Notes: generated by a model from the sequence alone, not told the origin. A stretch of 64,000 nt of DNA from Cladorhizidae sp. MBARI D1340-BT2 (GCA_028752905.1 JAQNBH010000004.1:32515189-32579188); one strand, 5' to 3'. Shown: positions 1 to 12,490, counted from the stretch's first letter. Translations and numbers: made by a program.

Positions 1-1600
1 TCCTAATAACTTACCTGATATTTACCTGTAGCAGTCTGTCTTGAAAAGATTGCTTTTTGTTCACATAGAAATGGATCTCCAACATATACATTATTCCCTC
101 ACACTGCTTTGTTTGCTTAGCTTTTGTTTGCTTAGCTTTGCCACTCATATGCCCTCCATTAAAACATGAACTTGAGCATTTCCTCATTTTTATTCTGGAA
201 GTACACATGGATTCTGTTTCACATTTTGGAATTACAGGAAGCCATTTTTAGTCGATTCAAATTGGTATGATTGCCATATTAAGTTGCCTGAAGGCCTGGA
301 ATGCTAACTAATTGGGGAAAAAACACGATTGAATTCTTTACAAGTTAATGTTGAACAACAAGAGTTATTGTCAATACAATGATTAACTTATTTGCTAGTA
401 GTGGAGGTGAACATTTGTTTTTATTCATCTAATGATCAAACTCTAAACCTCTTCCTTCTATTTCATATCTATTCTATTAAACATCTGCAAACAGATAAGA
501 CTCTATAATTATGGTGAGATGAAAAAATTGTAAAAATAAAAAATAGGGGTCAAAGATTGAATCTGTCTTGAGAAATCGCATGTGAAGGTGTTGCACCTAT
601 CAGTATCACCACTGCTATTTGCATTGCTGTCTATGCCAGGGCTTGTAGCTATAGCTTTTTCACTGCAATTAAGCACTCTATTGAGCACTGCAATATATCA
701 ATTGTGGCTAGCCTCTCAGTACTGTTTTGAACATTGTATATAAAAAACTTGGTAGCTATAAACTGTGTAGTAACTTAATAAATTGCTTAAGTGTGGGTGC
801 TTCTCAGATATTTGTGATCACCAAGTCATAGATCTTCGATGGATAACCATTGCAAAAAACCATAGAGTTAGCTGGTTTTATAAAAAGTTTCATTTCTTGA
901 CTTTTATTTATAGTTACGGCTTCAGTATAATATTATGTATATTTGCATGTGCTGAAGTTTCCTCGATGACATTGATGGTAGGTATACATGACAACACGCT
1001 CCAGATCTTGATGAAATAATTATGGGAAACTCAAATTTGCTCGTTAGTAATTTTTTGCAGGGTTTACTAATGCACCATTATTGCTATTAATTTTGGGGGG
1101 GTGTTAATCCCTCCCCCCTATCCTACTCAAAATCCGAGATCCTCCTCTGTCATCAATAGCAACTGTTAACAAGTGTGTGCCCATGTATGCCTTAAGAGGT
1201 CCATCTATTGTCTTCTGGATGGACACAATCATATAAAAAATATTTATAAGCTGTAATTTATGAAACAAAAATATAATTCGTGATTAATGTCTTATAAGGC
1301 ATGGTTAATTTTATAAAGATTTTTCAGTTCCGTCTTTGTGTAGAGATTCCTATTACAAAACGTGGAGATTGGTCATATAATATCATTTGGACTGGTCTTC
1401 ACAGGTAGCCCCCGAGAACATCTTAAAGTGTCTTCATGTGCCCCTTGGCTCTTACATGGGGAGTGGCTGCCCCACTTCAACAATACTTCCTGTTCCAATC
1501 TTGTTCCCTTATAAGGTAATGATCAATGCTCCAGAAGAGCATTCCAGGAGGACATATAATTCAAGTGCTGTTGTGTGCATACACTTTTCTCCTGGTAGCT
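1..1600. other. Non-coding stretch, no gene recognised
   Basis: No open frame here has a recognisable domain and the longest frames are under 80 codons. The DNA is AT-rich with short homopolymer runs. It includes the 5' flank of the fibrinogen-like gene that starts at 1620. I could not identify a core promoter with confidence. Confidence 0.5.
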
Positions 1601-1619
1601 GTTCTATAATAGTTTGAAG

Positions 1620-2987
1620 ATGAGTGCTGATGTAGCTAAAGAGTGTGACCTCACTTATGATCTGCAGGACAATGTTTACTATTCTGCTACTCCTATATAT
1701 GAGGTAGTCAACAACACAACCACTACCTCCATTCCATCCTGCTACATAGAAAATGATGTTAAAAACAGAAAAAAGGAAGATCTTACAAAGGGCAGCAAAT
1801 GTGGAGTCAAGTGCATCTGCTTAGTAGCTCTGCTGGTGGCTGTTTCTCTCCTCACTACAGCAGGTGGAGCTTTAATTGCTGCATTTGTGCAGATTTCCAA
1901 GCTCAGTGCTGAGGTAGCTCTACTCCAGTCAACCTCACCCGAGCTGACTGTAAGTGTTCAAGTGAATAGACTCGGTGCTAATGTCAGCAGGCTAGCTGAG
2001 CAGCTACAGAGTTTTGATAATGAGGTGAGCAACCAATTGGAAAACATTACTAACAGCATATCCATCCAGCACAGCTTTCTTAATCAGATTATTGCCAAAG
2101 CTACTGGAGATAATAACATAACTCAAGAGGCTCTTATTGTGGATCTCTTAAATGAAACTGGACGTACCTTCACTTCTTGTGCTGCTATTGTGCGAGTTTC
2201 TCCCTCTTCTCCCTCAGGCATGTATCATGTCAGATCCTCCAATGGCGGCTCTATTAATATCTACTGCGATATGACCAGGTCATGTGGTAATATCACTGGA
2301 GGATGGATGAGAGTGGCTGAACTGGATATGACAGACTCCAATACTCAATGTCCTAGTAGTCTTACACTGAGGACAACTCCACGTCGTACATGCGGAACAG
2401 AGAACTCTGATCTACCACTTTGTTCTTCAGAGACATTCCCTGTGGGTGGTGTTGTATATTCTAAGGTATGTGGAAGAATCAGAGCCTACCAGGTGGGATC
2501 TACAAATGCTTTTGGAGATGCTAATACAGCCTCTAACAGTGGTCGTGAGACTGATAATCCAAACATAGACACCTATTATGTGGATGGTGTAAGTCTCACT
2601 CATGGAAGGTCCCAAAGACAGCACAACTGGACATTTGCTGCTGCTTCTAATGAAGATAGATTCAATTCTAATTATAAATGTCCATGCATCCACCCTTCTA
2701 TATCAAATACTGGCCCACTTATTCCACCATTTGTGAGTGAAGATTATTTCTGTGATACAGCTGCTTCAAGTGGCCATGTTTCTGGAATAATCTATGCCGA
2801 TGACCCTCTGTGGGACAGATATGGTTGTGTTCGTAAAAACACATGCTGCTCCTTCAACACTCCTCCGTGGTTCTACAAGCAACTGACACAGTCCACCACT
2901 GATGATATAGAGATGAGGGTGTGTCGGGATCAGAGAAGAGCGAATGAAGACATTGCCATTGAAGTGGTAGAGATTTATGTTCAGTAG
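1620..2987 (+). CDS. Type II membrane protein with extracellular fibrinogen-like (FReD-like) domain
   Basis: Single-exon gene of 455 codons. An in-frame TTG lies six bases upstream (1614), but the first ATG is at 1620 and is preferred. Residues 1-60 form a polar cytoplasmic tail with tyrosines at 13, 20, 21 and 27 and a basic stretch (NRKKEDLTKGSK) just before the membrane. Residues ~64-90 are one hydrophobic helix, so the topology is N-in (type II). Residues ~91-160 are a heptad-like stalk with several N-x-S/T sites. From ~187 there is a cysteine-rich fibrinogen-C-like domain: PSSPSGMY, YCDM, GGWMRVA and VCGRIRAYQVGS motifs, ending with a paired-cysteine segment. Related domains occur in expanded sponge families and in coral 'skeletal organic matrix 5-like' proteins. 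I infer a cell-surface recognition or adhesion protein, possibly with tyrosine-based signalling. The frame is intact and no introns are evident. Ligand and exact function are unknown. Confidence 0.85.
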   Translation: MSADVAKECDLTYDLQDNVYYSATPIYEVVNNTTTTSIPSCYIENDVKNRKKEDLTKGSKCGVKCICLVALLVAVSLLTTAGGALIAAFVQISKLSAEVALLQSTSPELTVSVQVNRLGANVSRLAEQLQSFDNEVSNQLENITNSISIQHSFLNQIIAKATGDNNITQEALIVDLLNETGRTFTSCAAIVRVSPSSPSGMYHVRSSNGGSINIYCDMTRSCGNITGGWMRVAELDMTDSNTQCPSSLTLRTTPRRTCGTENSDLPLCSSETFPVGGVVYSKVCGRIRAYQVGSTNAFGDANTASNSGRETDNPNIDTYYVDGVSLTHGRSQRQHNWTFAAASNEDRFNSNYKCPCIHPSISNTGPLIPPFVSEDYFCDTAASSGHVSGIIYADDPLWDRYGCVRKNTCCSFNTPPWFYKQLTQSTTDDIEMRVCRDQRRANEDIAIEVVEIYVQ

Positions 2988-3097
2988 TGAGTGCCTTACA
3001 CTTAACTGTGTATACAAATCTGTAGAATAACTTAGAAAGTGAAACATTGATCGCCCATATTTGTAATGTTACATGCCGTTTGGAAATTATGATGATG

Positions 3098-3103
3098 AAT
3101 AAA
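3098..3103 (+). terminator. Polyadenylation signal of the fibrinogen-like gene
   Basis: A canonical AATAAA hexamer lies 111 bases after the stop codon at 2985-2987. The spacing suits a short 3' UTR. Confidence 0.55.
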
Positions 3104-3109
3104 GCTGAG

Positions 3110-6100
3110 GTCTTAAAACTTGCATAATGATAATTATGTGATTATCATTGTCTGCTTGTACAATATATAGCAACATGCACTCTCTATCACTCTCACATGT
3201 GATTAATAATTATAATGATGTATATCATAGAGTGCAGGAGAGGTGTTTGACATGGCCATAGTCCTGAACGATGGATACGTGATATCTAAGTGATTAATAA
3301 ACAATGCCCTTGCTATTGAGGCAAACATTGTGTTGGACTGGACACAACCTCCATTTTGGGCTCTCCATGTTTCAGAGATAAGATATGTAAGTAGGCAAAG
3401 GTATATCAAGTATACCTTTCTTATCACTTGATCAGGTTTGCTAGAGTTTTAGGTTATCCTTGACTTTTCCACAGGTGCAGTGTATAATGCACACACATAA
3501 TATAATATAACTCCAAGCTCCGGTGCAATTTGACCTGCATTACCACCCAAACAAAGTCAGTGGCATACGCAGACTTTAAAAAGGTATGTCGGATGTGCCG
3601 AAAGCCATGGTGAGGATAGTGAAAGGGAAATATATATGCCCCATCCAGCACAAATCGTGGAAACCCAAAAAGATATACAGAGATGATTTTTATTAAGCAA
3701 ACTTTAAAAAGCAAAAATGTATATACAGACAAAATAACTGAAATAATAAGCTAGCACATTGAATTCTGCATGGATGTTGTTCTATGTAAAGTTTGCAAAG
3801 AGTATTGATATTAATATCCATTCCGAATTTATGCTAAGGCACTGACTCTTTCCTCACTCTGTGTGGATCTCAAGTAGTTGTTTAAACATCGAAGTGCAGA
3901 AGCAGATCTTCACAAGTACAGGAACTGAGTGGGAGTGTATATAGCAAAAAGCTTCAAAAGGGTATAAACATTTGGAAGGGTTTTCGGGCAGCAGAGTTTA
4001 ATTGTTTCACTCAGAGTTTGAGGACGGTCATCTGGTGAAATTTGTAGCCACCTTAAGGTTTTTTGGGTTTTTTTTGGTTTCCCCCCCCAAAAATATGATG
4101 ACAGTACATGCAAGATACTGCCTTCCAAATTGGAGAAGATTTGGATGCTCCATTCTGGACTTATACTAACTTGAGTACTCCCAATTTGCGAAGAAAATGC
4201 TTCACGTAATAGTGAGTTTCAATGGCCGCGGAGATCGACAAGGGAAGCAAACCACTAATTCTGGTCATCTAGGAAGCGGCCTATATAGGACAGACCAAAT
4301 TTCCCCTCCCTATTTTTGATTTTTCTAGCATGTATATGTATACCACTTTTGGTGTTTTTTTAATGGTATGGTCAGTTCAACCATTGAAATACTATACTAG
4401 TCCTTAAAATGCCTGTCCCGAAAAAGGTGTTTTTGGGGGCCTAGGATGGTTCTCCTTACTTCATATTTGGAGTAATCAGACAAAATTATATAGATTCTGT
4501 TTCCTCTCAATGAGAGCTACAGGATGACATTCTCTGTTTTTAATTTTAAGCAAGTATGATGTCAACAGGTACAAAAAAACAATGAAAATGCTACCAAATA
4601 GTTTTTAAAGTCCATGATCACACTATTTAAAAAAAAAATCAATGTTATATTATGTTTCATACTTTGTAATTTCCCTGTGGTAAGTTGTGAAATCCCAAAG
4701 TAAATTAGTCTCCAAATATGACCATCCTCGTGAAATCTTAAATGTTCACTAAGTCCGGATCAGTTGTATATAGCTGGGTAGCTAGTTGGCACAGCACCAG
4801 AAGGTAGGTCTGTGTATAGGTTCACATCATACAAGATTTCAATAAAAATTCTGAAGCAGAGAGAAGTTGTGGTTTTTTTTGGTTTTTTGGCGTAGTGGAC
4901 CCACTTAACTTTAGCGATGTAACTCTTCATCAAGTATACTCACATTTGGTAGATCTTCAGAATACAAAGTAACAGCAGGTTCAATATTAACAAAGGATGA
5001 AGTAGTGATATGGCTTCGCAAGAGGTATGCAATGAAGCTACCTGGTTGGTATGCTTGGTGAATCTTGATGTAATATCTTTATAATGTGGTCAAGAAAAGG
5101 GATGAATTAGTTTGTGGATTCAGATGATGCTGCTGTCGCTGAGTTGTGCATGGCATCGAAATAGTTATATTGGACTGAACTGCCAATCTAGAACTATGCC
5201 CAAAGATACGCTGTCAACACCTGCTCTCAATTCATTGCAAAAGTCTTGTACTATTGTCACTCCAGAAGGTCTTGGCACTTTCCTTGTAATTTAGCAACAG
5301 CTACTTTAACCCATTCACCGTCGGGTTTAGGAAGCATTTTTTTTAAATTGGGCTCAGGTGCAAATAAAAATCAATATTAAATCAGGAATGCGCTAAAGTC
5401 CCTAGCAACCGTGGTTGATGGGATAGCATTGGTGTCGACAAACATTGCGGTCAACTTTATGTTGCTAAGCAACGACCACAAATTATGAATATCATTATGT
5501 AATTACAGCCTATCGTGGCTCAGTAAATATCCTTGGCTAGTCTACACTTCTAAGGTAGATGGTGTCTTTTGGGCACAAGCTCTGTTTCTTCTATCCAGCC
5601 AACGTAAAGATAAAGGTGACCTGGTAATTAAGCCTTTTTCTAACTGGATCAAGATGAGTTGCACTTTCGGTGATAGCTATGTGACAAGGTGCCAGGAAGG
5701 ACACTAGGCAATGGTACATCGTGGTGACATAAGAAAGAGTATCTAGTACCACTAGAAAGCTCATTTATTAAACAAGCAGCATCATCAATAGACCTATTCG
5801 GAGATAATAAATTACCAATATCATACGATTCTGGTCCTTTGGCACTTCCACTTGAGCCTTCATTATGTACAGGAAATACATCTTCATGACAGCTTTCCAG
5901 AGTGGTACTGATTTCATGATCTAGCAGACAGAGGCTCACTAGAATCTCAATAAATGAGATAGGTTTATTATTATATATAAGTGTACAGGCTTCGAGCTAA
6001 ATAGCTAGCAATAATTTTTCTTACATCATGTGTAACTGTGCAATGATTAGCTCATTAAGTTATTGTAATTTTGTTTAACACTATCAATGTACCTGTGTAT

Positions 6101-7560
6101 AATTAAAATTATATTAATGAAATATGCCAGTGCCTGAAATGAAATCTGAGGAGGGAAAAAAACACACACAAATACATTCCTATGAAAATCACTAAAATGA
6201 AGGGGGGGGGGGGGGGTTCTGCAGAACCACCAGAACCCCCCCCCATTGTACGCCCATGAAAATGGTGTTCTTTTCAATCACTACCCTGGAAGAACAAACA
6301 CTTTATCAATATCAGTATAATTATGTACTTTGCAGGAAAAGGTTTATGTCCACACTATGTCACATTCCAAATTAGCAAGGAACTTGGCCAGGAAATGAAA
6401 AACAGTGACAAATACCAATCTGGGCATTGTTGGCCAGAGTCACTATTATGACCATTTCCTTTTTAATATGCAGAATACTTGTGATGCAGGCAAACTTTGG
6501 AGGAGGTTCTAAGCACAGATGTCATCACTGAGAGTTCAATTTGTTTCCATCACTTGTATGTATGCTGTATTCACTCAAATAGCAGTCCCCCACTTCTGCA
6601 GGGTAAGTGCTGCTCTTTTGTGCTAAAGAAAATATTCTGCCTAGGTTTTTCTTGGCCAATGTATTAACTCTGTCACCTAAATGCAAATTAGTAATGCAAC
6701 CATTTAATTTAATTTAGAACCACACAAGTGATAGATAAGTTGGGGGTGTTATCTCTCCACTACTCCAACCCCTGGAGTTATTACCCTCTGCCCTATATGT
6801 GGAAAGTAGGGTTAAGTTATTGAGTGATCTATTGGTGAGCCTGCCTTATCTGGGATGTTTGTGGTTGTAGGAAGGTGTGGGGCATGAAGCTCAGAAATAG
6901 CCTGTACCTTAGAAATTTACAGCACACACTGCTACAGCTTTAATCTTTAGAATCAAACATATACATTTTATAGATTGTTTAAAAAACATATTTTCAGCTA
7001 CAAGTAGGAGTAGAAATGATTTTTGGACTAAGCATGCTGAAGATGTGCATTATAATTATATAATATATGTAGTGAATTATTGAAATGGAATTGTTATTTT
7101 CTACGTGAACTTCCAAAAGAAGCACATGCCTTTAACGTCCAACATAATTGCTGTTGAGTTTTTTGTCTTCTCAATCCAGCTGACTAGATCTGTAAAAATA
7201 ATTTACTCTAATTATAGGCAATTATGCACTGTATTCCCCTACTACATGTGTGAAGCAGGAGAATGCATGTGCATGGAAATGTGCAATACCTTTTATTAGT
7301 ACAAGCATCAAAGTTAGATTACCAAGCATGACCTGTCCTTGTTTGTTTATCCTCAGTTGGTGCCACACATATGGCCCAAGGAGCACTTGACCAGAAGAGG
7401 TAACTATTGGTTACTTGATGGATGAGGGGGAGAGCATAAGCAGGGACCTGTAGGCAGTGGCTCCTGCCATGCCATGCCACCAAAGCCTTAATAGCCAAAC
7501 TAGGACAAAAGGTGAGTTGACACTGCAATATTTCTCTTTGCCCCTTCTTCCTGTCTGTGT
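3110..7560. other. Long non-coding stretch
   Basis: No frame longer than ~100 codons is present and none resembles a known protein. The region contains poly-T/poly-A runs and a G-run/C-run hairpin (listed separately). I see no transposon remnant that I can name. Confidence 0.4.
6202..6244. repeat. G-run / C-run perfect hairpin
   Basis: Fifteen consecutive G followed by TTCTG, a nine-base loop, then CAGAA and nine C. The inner 14 bases of each arm (6208-6221 and 6231-6244) are exact reverse complements. The G-run could also take part in a quadruplex. Confidence 0.75.
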
Positions 7561-7564
7561 AGTT

Positions 7565-8240
7565 TTAGCCTCAATGGGCACTCACAGATAAATCCAGGTA
7601 AGGGTGGGAGGTTGAGGATAGGGCGTTGCTTGCAGCTAGCTTATACGTGATTTGCATATAGTAGCCAATAAGTGGCCAAAAGATTGCTTTTGCAGCTGGT
7701 ATATTATATTTTCTATGAAATAATTTGCACTCAATGAAGTTCAAATATCTGGAATAAATTGTCATCTTCTCTACTAAGGTTTTAAATGCAGGTGACCAAA
7801 ACTGAGCTTTTTCTTTTTACTTGCTAAACTTGAACACACTGGATCTAATAGTCTCCACAGAGAAGTAATGAATATGCCTGTATAGATTGCCTGTTTGGTA
7901 ATTTGTGCTCTCTTGACTGAGGAAAGCGGAATCGTGTGTGGAGTGGCCATACAGAGAATACGGAGAAGCAGCTGTGTCCTTGTCCTGGCTAGTTAGAGGG
8001 TGTGTAGTACAAGATGTGGAAGGAAACCCGAGATGACTCTTGTGGTTCCTGCTCATTAGAAGCTTATTCAAGCAGAAATGAAAAGATTGCTCAACATGAA
8101 CCATTTAGGGGTGCATAGGTGAATCATAAGACAAGGATATTATATCTGCCCATGTACTTGTTAACAGTTTCCATGTCTTGACCTTATTAGGTTCTTTTCA
8201 GAATTCACTCTCTTCAAATGCAAATTCTGCTAACAAACAA
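7565..8240 (+). repeat. Dispersed repeat family R0, copy 1
   Basis: About 670 bp beginning near a 'caatgggcactcacagat' block and ending near 'caaattctgctaac'. It recurs in inverse orientation at ~10665-11305 and partly in direct orientation at ~9715-10200. Shared blocks include an 'acactggat..taat' stretch, 'gtgaatcataagacaaggatat' and 'ttcaaatgcaaattc'. It has no coding frame, and is probably a non-autonomous mobile repeat of unknown class. Confidence 0.7.
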
Positions 8241-8279
8241 TAATTTTTTTAAAATTTTTTAATTGTAACTCCACCCCCT

Positions 8280-8306
8280 CACACACACACACACACACAC
8301 ACACAC
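8280..8306. repeat. (AC)n dinucleotide microsatellite
   Basis: About 13 uninterrupted CA/AC units following a C-rich spacer. Confidence 0.9.
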
Positions 8307-8309
8307 CTT

Positions 8310-9235
8310 AAAAAAGCTTGTGTGAAGAGGTGGATTGAATAAACTTCATAATGACGTGAAGATAAGCTTGGATATTGAAACAAACTTAAGGCGAACTTAA
8401 TTCTGTGAAACTAACTTGAAGCTCTGAAAAGCCTTAAGGAGACTTGGAAACAATTTTAAGTGGACTTCAAGCTATGAAACAAACCTAAAGGTTTAAGCTC
8501 TGAGCACAAATTAAGGAAGGAACTTGAACCTATGAAATGAACTTAAGGATGACTTGAATTCTGAAGTCAACTTAGGGGGGACTGAGTTGATTAACCAAGC
8601 AACTGCACCTTTTCTATCACTTGATGAGCCACTTCTTATTCCATAAAAGGCTTGTTCTTCGCACTTGCTGATCATTCAATTGTGCACTTCACTGGCTCCC
8701 AATTGTAGGTCTTGCTCGAGTTAAACATTTTGTTTTGCCTCTTTATGAGAAAGTGATCTACGTGCGATTTAAACTTTTCTATGGCATTTTTCAAAGCGTT
8801 TGCTTCCTCTGCTGATTTTACTGATCTGCCTGGCAGCATACCGACAGTAATAGCAAAATAACCAGATGTTCACAGAAGCTTTTCCCCCTCTCACTCAATG
8901 ATTTCAATGTCATCTTACTATTACGCTGAAAGACTTTCTCTTCAATAAAATACTATGCTGAACACTCGACTTTTTCTGGTGTAGTATTATTGCCTTCTGA
9001 TAAGCTTTATGACATTCGTTTCGAATGGGGTGAGCTCTTGCTCAGACACAGTTAATGGAACAGGGTCTAACTCATCTTCAGACACTCTTCTTGATGACTT
9101 GATTCAGTTCCTCTTGCTTTTGAAGGATACCTGAGGCTGTGACTGTGTTTTTGTTATCTGATCTAGGTAGCTGTCAGGCAGAGCAGCCCAGCAAAGTACG
9201 AACATTATAAATAGAATTTATAAATAGAGCTGCTA
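8310..9235. other. Non-coding stretch with degenerate internal repetition
   Basis: No recognisable coding frame. From 8340 to 8590 a loosely repeated phrase of the type 'acttaag..(t)ctgaaac' occurs several times, suggesting an old, diverged short tandem repeat. Nothing else was identified. Confidence 0.35.
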
Positions 9236-9352
9236 GAACTCATGATCTCAGACTATCAACACATAAGACAATTAGAACACACGATCTCAGACTATCAACA
9301 GATAGGACAATCAGAACTCATGATCTCAGACTATCAACACATAGACAATCAT
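9236..9352. repeat. ~38-bp tandem repeat, three copies
   Basis: The phrase 'gatctcagactatcaacaca/ga' recurs three times at ~38-bp spacing, followed by 'taagacaatt' variants. The array is short and imperfect. Confidence 0.75.
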
Positions 9353-9714
9353 GATATCATCTCAAAACCCTCAGGCCCTTTGTGGCACGCTTGCTACGCT
9401 TGGGTTGCGACCTTCAGTTTTCTAAATACCATAGATTCATAGGTCTTGATATCTAGCTATTATGTAATACTTGGATAAGCAAAACTGACCTATATATCTT
9501 CACTTAGTCAAACAAAATGTGCTTCATCATCAAGTAGAACATCTGAGAAGAGGGAACTAAACAGCTTATGAAAACTTGTTTGCTGATAAAGACTTGCTAA
9601 TATGTGATCATAGCATAGAGTTCGCATTGGTGCTGGTAAAGAGTACATTAATAATAAAACAATCAAGACCAAGAAAAAGAACTGCTATGCTACCATGATC
9701 CCTCCGAAACTCTA

Positions 9715-10200
9715 GCACTGGGTGACCGAAACTGTGCTTGATCTTTACACTTGCTAAACATGAACACACTGGATATAATATGGCCTCCACAGAGTAGTAA
9801 TCAACATATATGCCTGTATAAATAGTCTGTTTGGTAATGTTCTCTCTTGACTGTCTCATTGAGGAAGGAGGGGTCATGTGGCTAGTGGTCATAGAGGTGT
9901 AAGGCAGGAGTGGGTCTGTCCTTGTCCTGGCCTTCTGGCTAGTTGGGGGCTGGTTGAATACTCTAGATGTGGAGTATAACCCATGATGACACTTGTAGTT
10001 GCTGCCCATTACAAGCATATTGAATTAGATAGTAAAAGTTTGATCAACATGAACCACCTAGTGGTAAGGTGAATCATAAGACAAGGATATTGCATCTGCC
10101 ACTGTTGTTTCCTTGTTTCTAGTTAAATAGTTTCTTCCATGTCTTTAACTTAGGCTTGTTATTTTCAAAATTCATTTTATTCAAATGCAAATTCAGCTAA
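9715..10200 (+). repeat. Dispersed repeat family R0, copy 2 (partial)
   Basis: Direct-orientation relative of 7795-8230, sharing the 'acttgctaaac..gaacacactggat' block, the 'cctccacagag' block, the 'tcctggc..ctagttgg' block and the 'gtgaatcataagacaaggatat' block. It lacks the first ~220 bp of copy 1. Confidence 0.65.
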
Positions 10201-10664
10201 GAAACTTCCCCCTCAGCCAGTAACATTAGGCATTAATTGGCAAGCTTGTTGGTGGTGGTCTTGTCCACACAGCATATGTGAGGTCACATATTCAGTTAAA
10301 TCACCACTCATCTTCAAAACTATAGAACCAAGTGAGTACTATGCACTTAGCTGCATTTCAATAAGCTCTAGTCTATGTCAGACTAAATCAAGATGGTTTC
10401 CTGGAACCTTTTATCAAGAATCAACAAAATCATAATGTGGATTTCCTATTGCTGACCTTGCCTTATAGTATAGTGGATGTACACATAGCCTTCCCTTTGT
10501 TTCTCATGGTTATATAGCTTTTAATATATGTGGCTTTCCCCTATAGACACTCCAGGAAATTGTCTTAGTTCACAAATGAATTCATAAGGAAAGCAACAAT
10601 ATATGTAGGAGGCACAGATAAGGCTTTTTTTATTTTATTGTAACCCCTACCCACAATTTTTTAA

Positions 10665-11305
10665 ATAATAAATTGCTTGTTAGCAGAATTTGCATTGAAT
10701 TCAGAAAAGAACCTGAGGTCAAGTCATGGAAACTGTTAACAAGGAAACAACATGGGCAGATGCAGTATCCTTTTCTTATGATTCACCTTGTACCCCAAGT
10801 GGTTCATGTTTATCAAGCTTTTCCTTTCTGCTTGAATTAGCTTGAAATAAGCAGGAACTACAAATGTCATCCCAAGTTTCCCTACACATCTAGAGTATTC
10901 AACACCCCCCAACTAGCTCTTCCTTATCCCTGCATGGCCACTACCCACATGACTGCACCTTCCTCAATGAATGAGATAGTCAAGAGAACCAATTACCAAA
11001 CAGACAATCTATGTAGGGATATTGATTACAACTCTGTGGAGGTTATTATATCCAGTGCATTCATGTTTGGCATGGGTAAGGAACATCACCTGCATTCAAA
11101 ACCTTAGTAGAGAAGATGACAAACCATTCTGGATATTTGAAATTCATTGAGTGCACATTATTCCATGGAAAATATAATATACCAGCAACTTTTTGGGCCA
11201 TTATTGGCTACTATAATATGCCAATAACTTATAAGCCAGCTGCAGCCTATCCCCACACTCCCACTCATCCTGGGTCGTATCTGTGAGTGCCCATTGAGGA
11301 CAAAA
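10665..11305 (-). repeat. Dispersed repeat family R0, copy 3 (inverted)
   Basis: The reverse complement matches 7565-8240 along nearly its full length, including the terminal 'gtgcccattga' block. With copy 1 it forms an inverted pair around ~2.4 kb. Its outer end abuts the CCAT array. Confidence 0.7.
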
Positions 11306-11355
11306 ATACATTGACAAGAAGTCAATCACTCAATCAATCAATCAGTCATCAATCA

Positions 11356-11892
11356 ATCCATCCATCCATCCATCCATCCATCCATCCATCCATCCATCCA
11401 TCCATCCATCCATCCATCCATCCATCCATCCATCCATCCATCCATCCATCCATCCATCCATCCATCCATCCATCCATCCATCCATCCATCCATCCATCCA
11501 TCCATCCATCCATCCATCCATCCATCCATCCATCCATCCATCCATCCATCCATCCATCCATCCATCCATCCATCCATCCATCCATCCATCCATCCATCCA
11601 TCCATCCATCCATCCATCCATCCATCCATCCATCCATCCATCCATCCATCCATCCATCCATCCATCCATCCATCCATCCATCCATCCATCCATCCATCCA
11701 TCCATCCATCCATCCATCCATCCATCCATCCATCCATCCATCCATCCATCCATCCATCCATCCATCCATCCATCCATCCATCCATCCATCCATCCATCCA
11801 TCCATCCATCCATCCATCCATCCATCCATCCATCCATCCATCCATCCATCCATCCATCCATCCATCCATCCATCCATCCATCCATCCATCCA
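11356..11892. repeat. (CCAT)n tetranucleotide array, about 134 units
   Basis: A pure CCAT/ATGG array of ~536 bp with no visible interruption. The open frames across it (Ile-His-Pro-Ser on plus, Trp-Met-Asp-Gly on minus, in all three frames) are products of the repeat, not genes. Confidence 0.97.
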
Positions 11893-12172
11893 ACAATCAA
11901 TCAAACAATCAATCAATCAAACAATCAATCAAACAATCAATCAATCAAACAAACAATCAAACAATCAATCAAACAATCAAACAATCAAACAATCAATCAA
12001 ACAATCAATCAAACAAGCAAACAATCAAACAATCAATCAAACAATCTATCAAACAATCAATCAAACAATCAATCAAACAATCAAACAATCAATCAAACAA
12101 TCAAACAATCAATCAAACAATCAAACAAACAATCAATCAAACAAACAATCAAACAAACAATCCATCAATCCA
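11893..12172. repeat. (CAATCAAA)n degenerate array
   Basis: Mixed CAAT and CAAA units continue directly from the CCAT array to ~12172, with scattered variants. It probably shares an origin with the neighbouring array by slippage and drift. Confidence 0.92.
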
Positions 12173-12177
12173 AGATG

Positions 12178-12262
12178 CAGGTGGAGGTGACCTACAACAC
12201 CAAGTACTCATCCTGCAGCTCCAGGTGGGGGTGACCTACAACACCAAGTACTCATCCTGCGC
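12178..12262. repeat. 44-bp tandem duplication
   Basis: The segment 'caggtggaggtgacctacaa...' beginning at 12178 is repeated at 12222 with few changes. Only two copies are present. Confidence 0.8.
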
Positions 12263-12490
12263 AGCTCTGTCCTGTTATCTGTCCCACGGCAGGTTTGTGT
12301 TGGTGGTCGTTTGTGGCATGTGACGTTGATATCCTCTAATTAAAATTTTTTTTTCTTGGCTAATTGTAGCTAGCCTGCTATAGATTCCTCCTCCCCTACC
12401 CCTCCCCCCCTAAAAGAATTTGAAATCCCAAGGTAAACTTGGTTTGTGGTGACTCCCACCAATCTCGTTCAATAAAGAAATGAAAGTGGT

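Noticed and set aside
1387..1617. Small upstream gene before the fibrinogen-like gene
   Set aside because: The frame opens on a TTG, has no recognisable motif and ends where the next gene begins; likely chance.
11342..11916. Minus-strand frames encoding long Trp-Met-Asp-Gly repeats
   Set aside because: They are open in all frames purely because a 4-base repeat has no stop codons; no coding signal.
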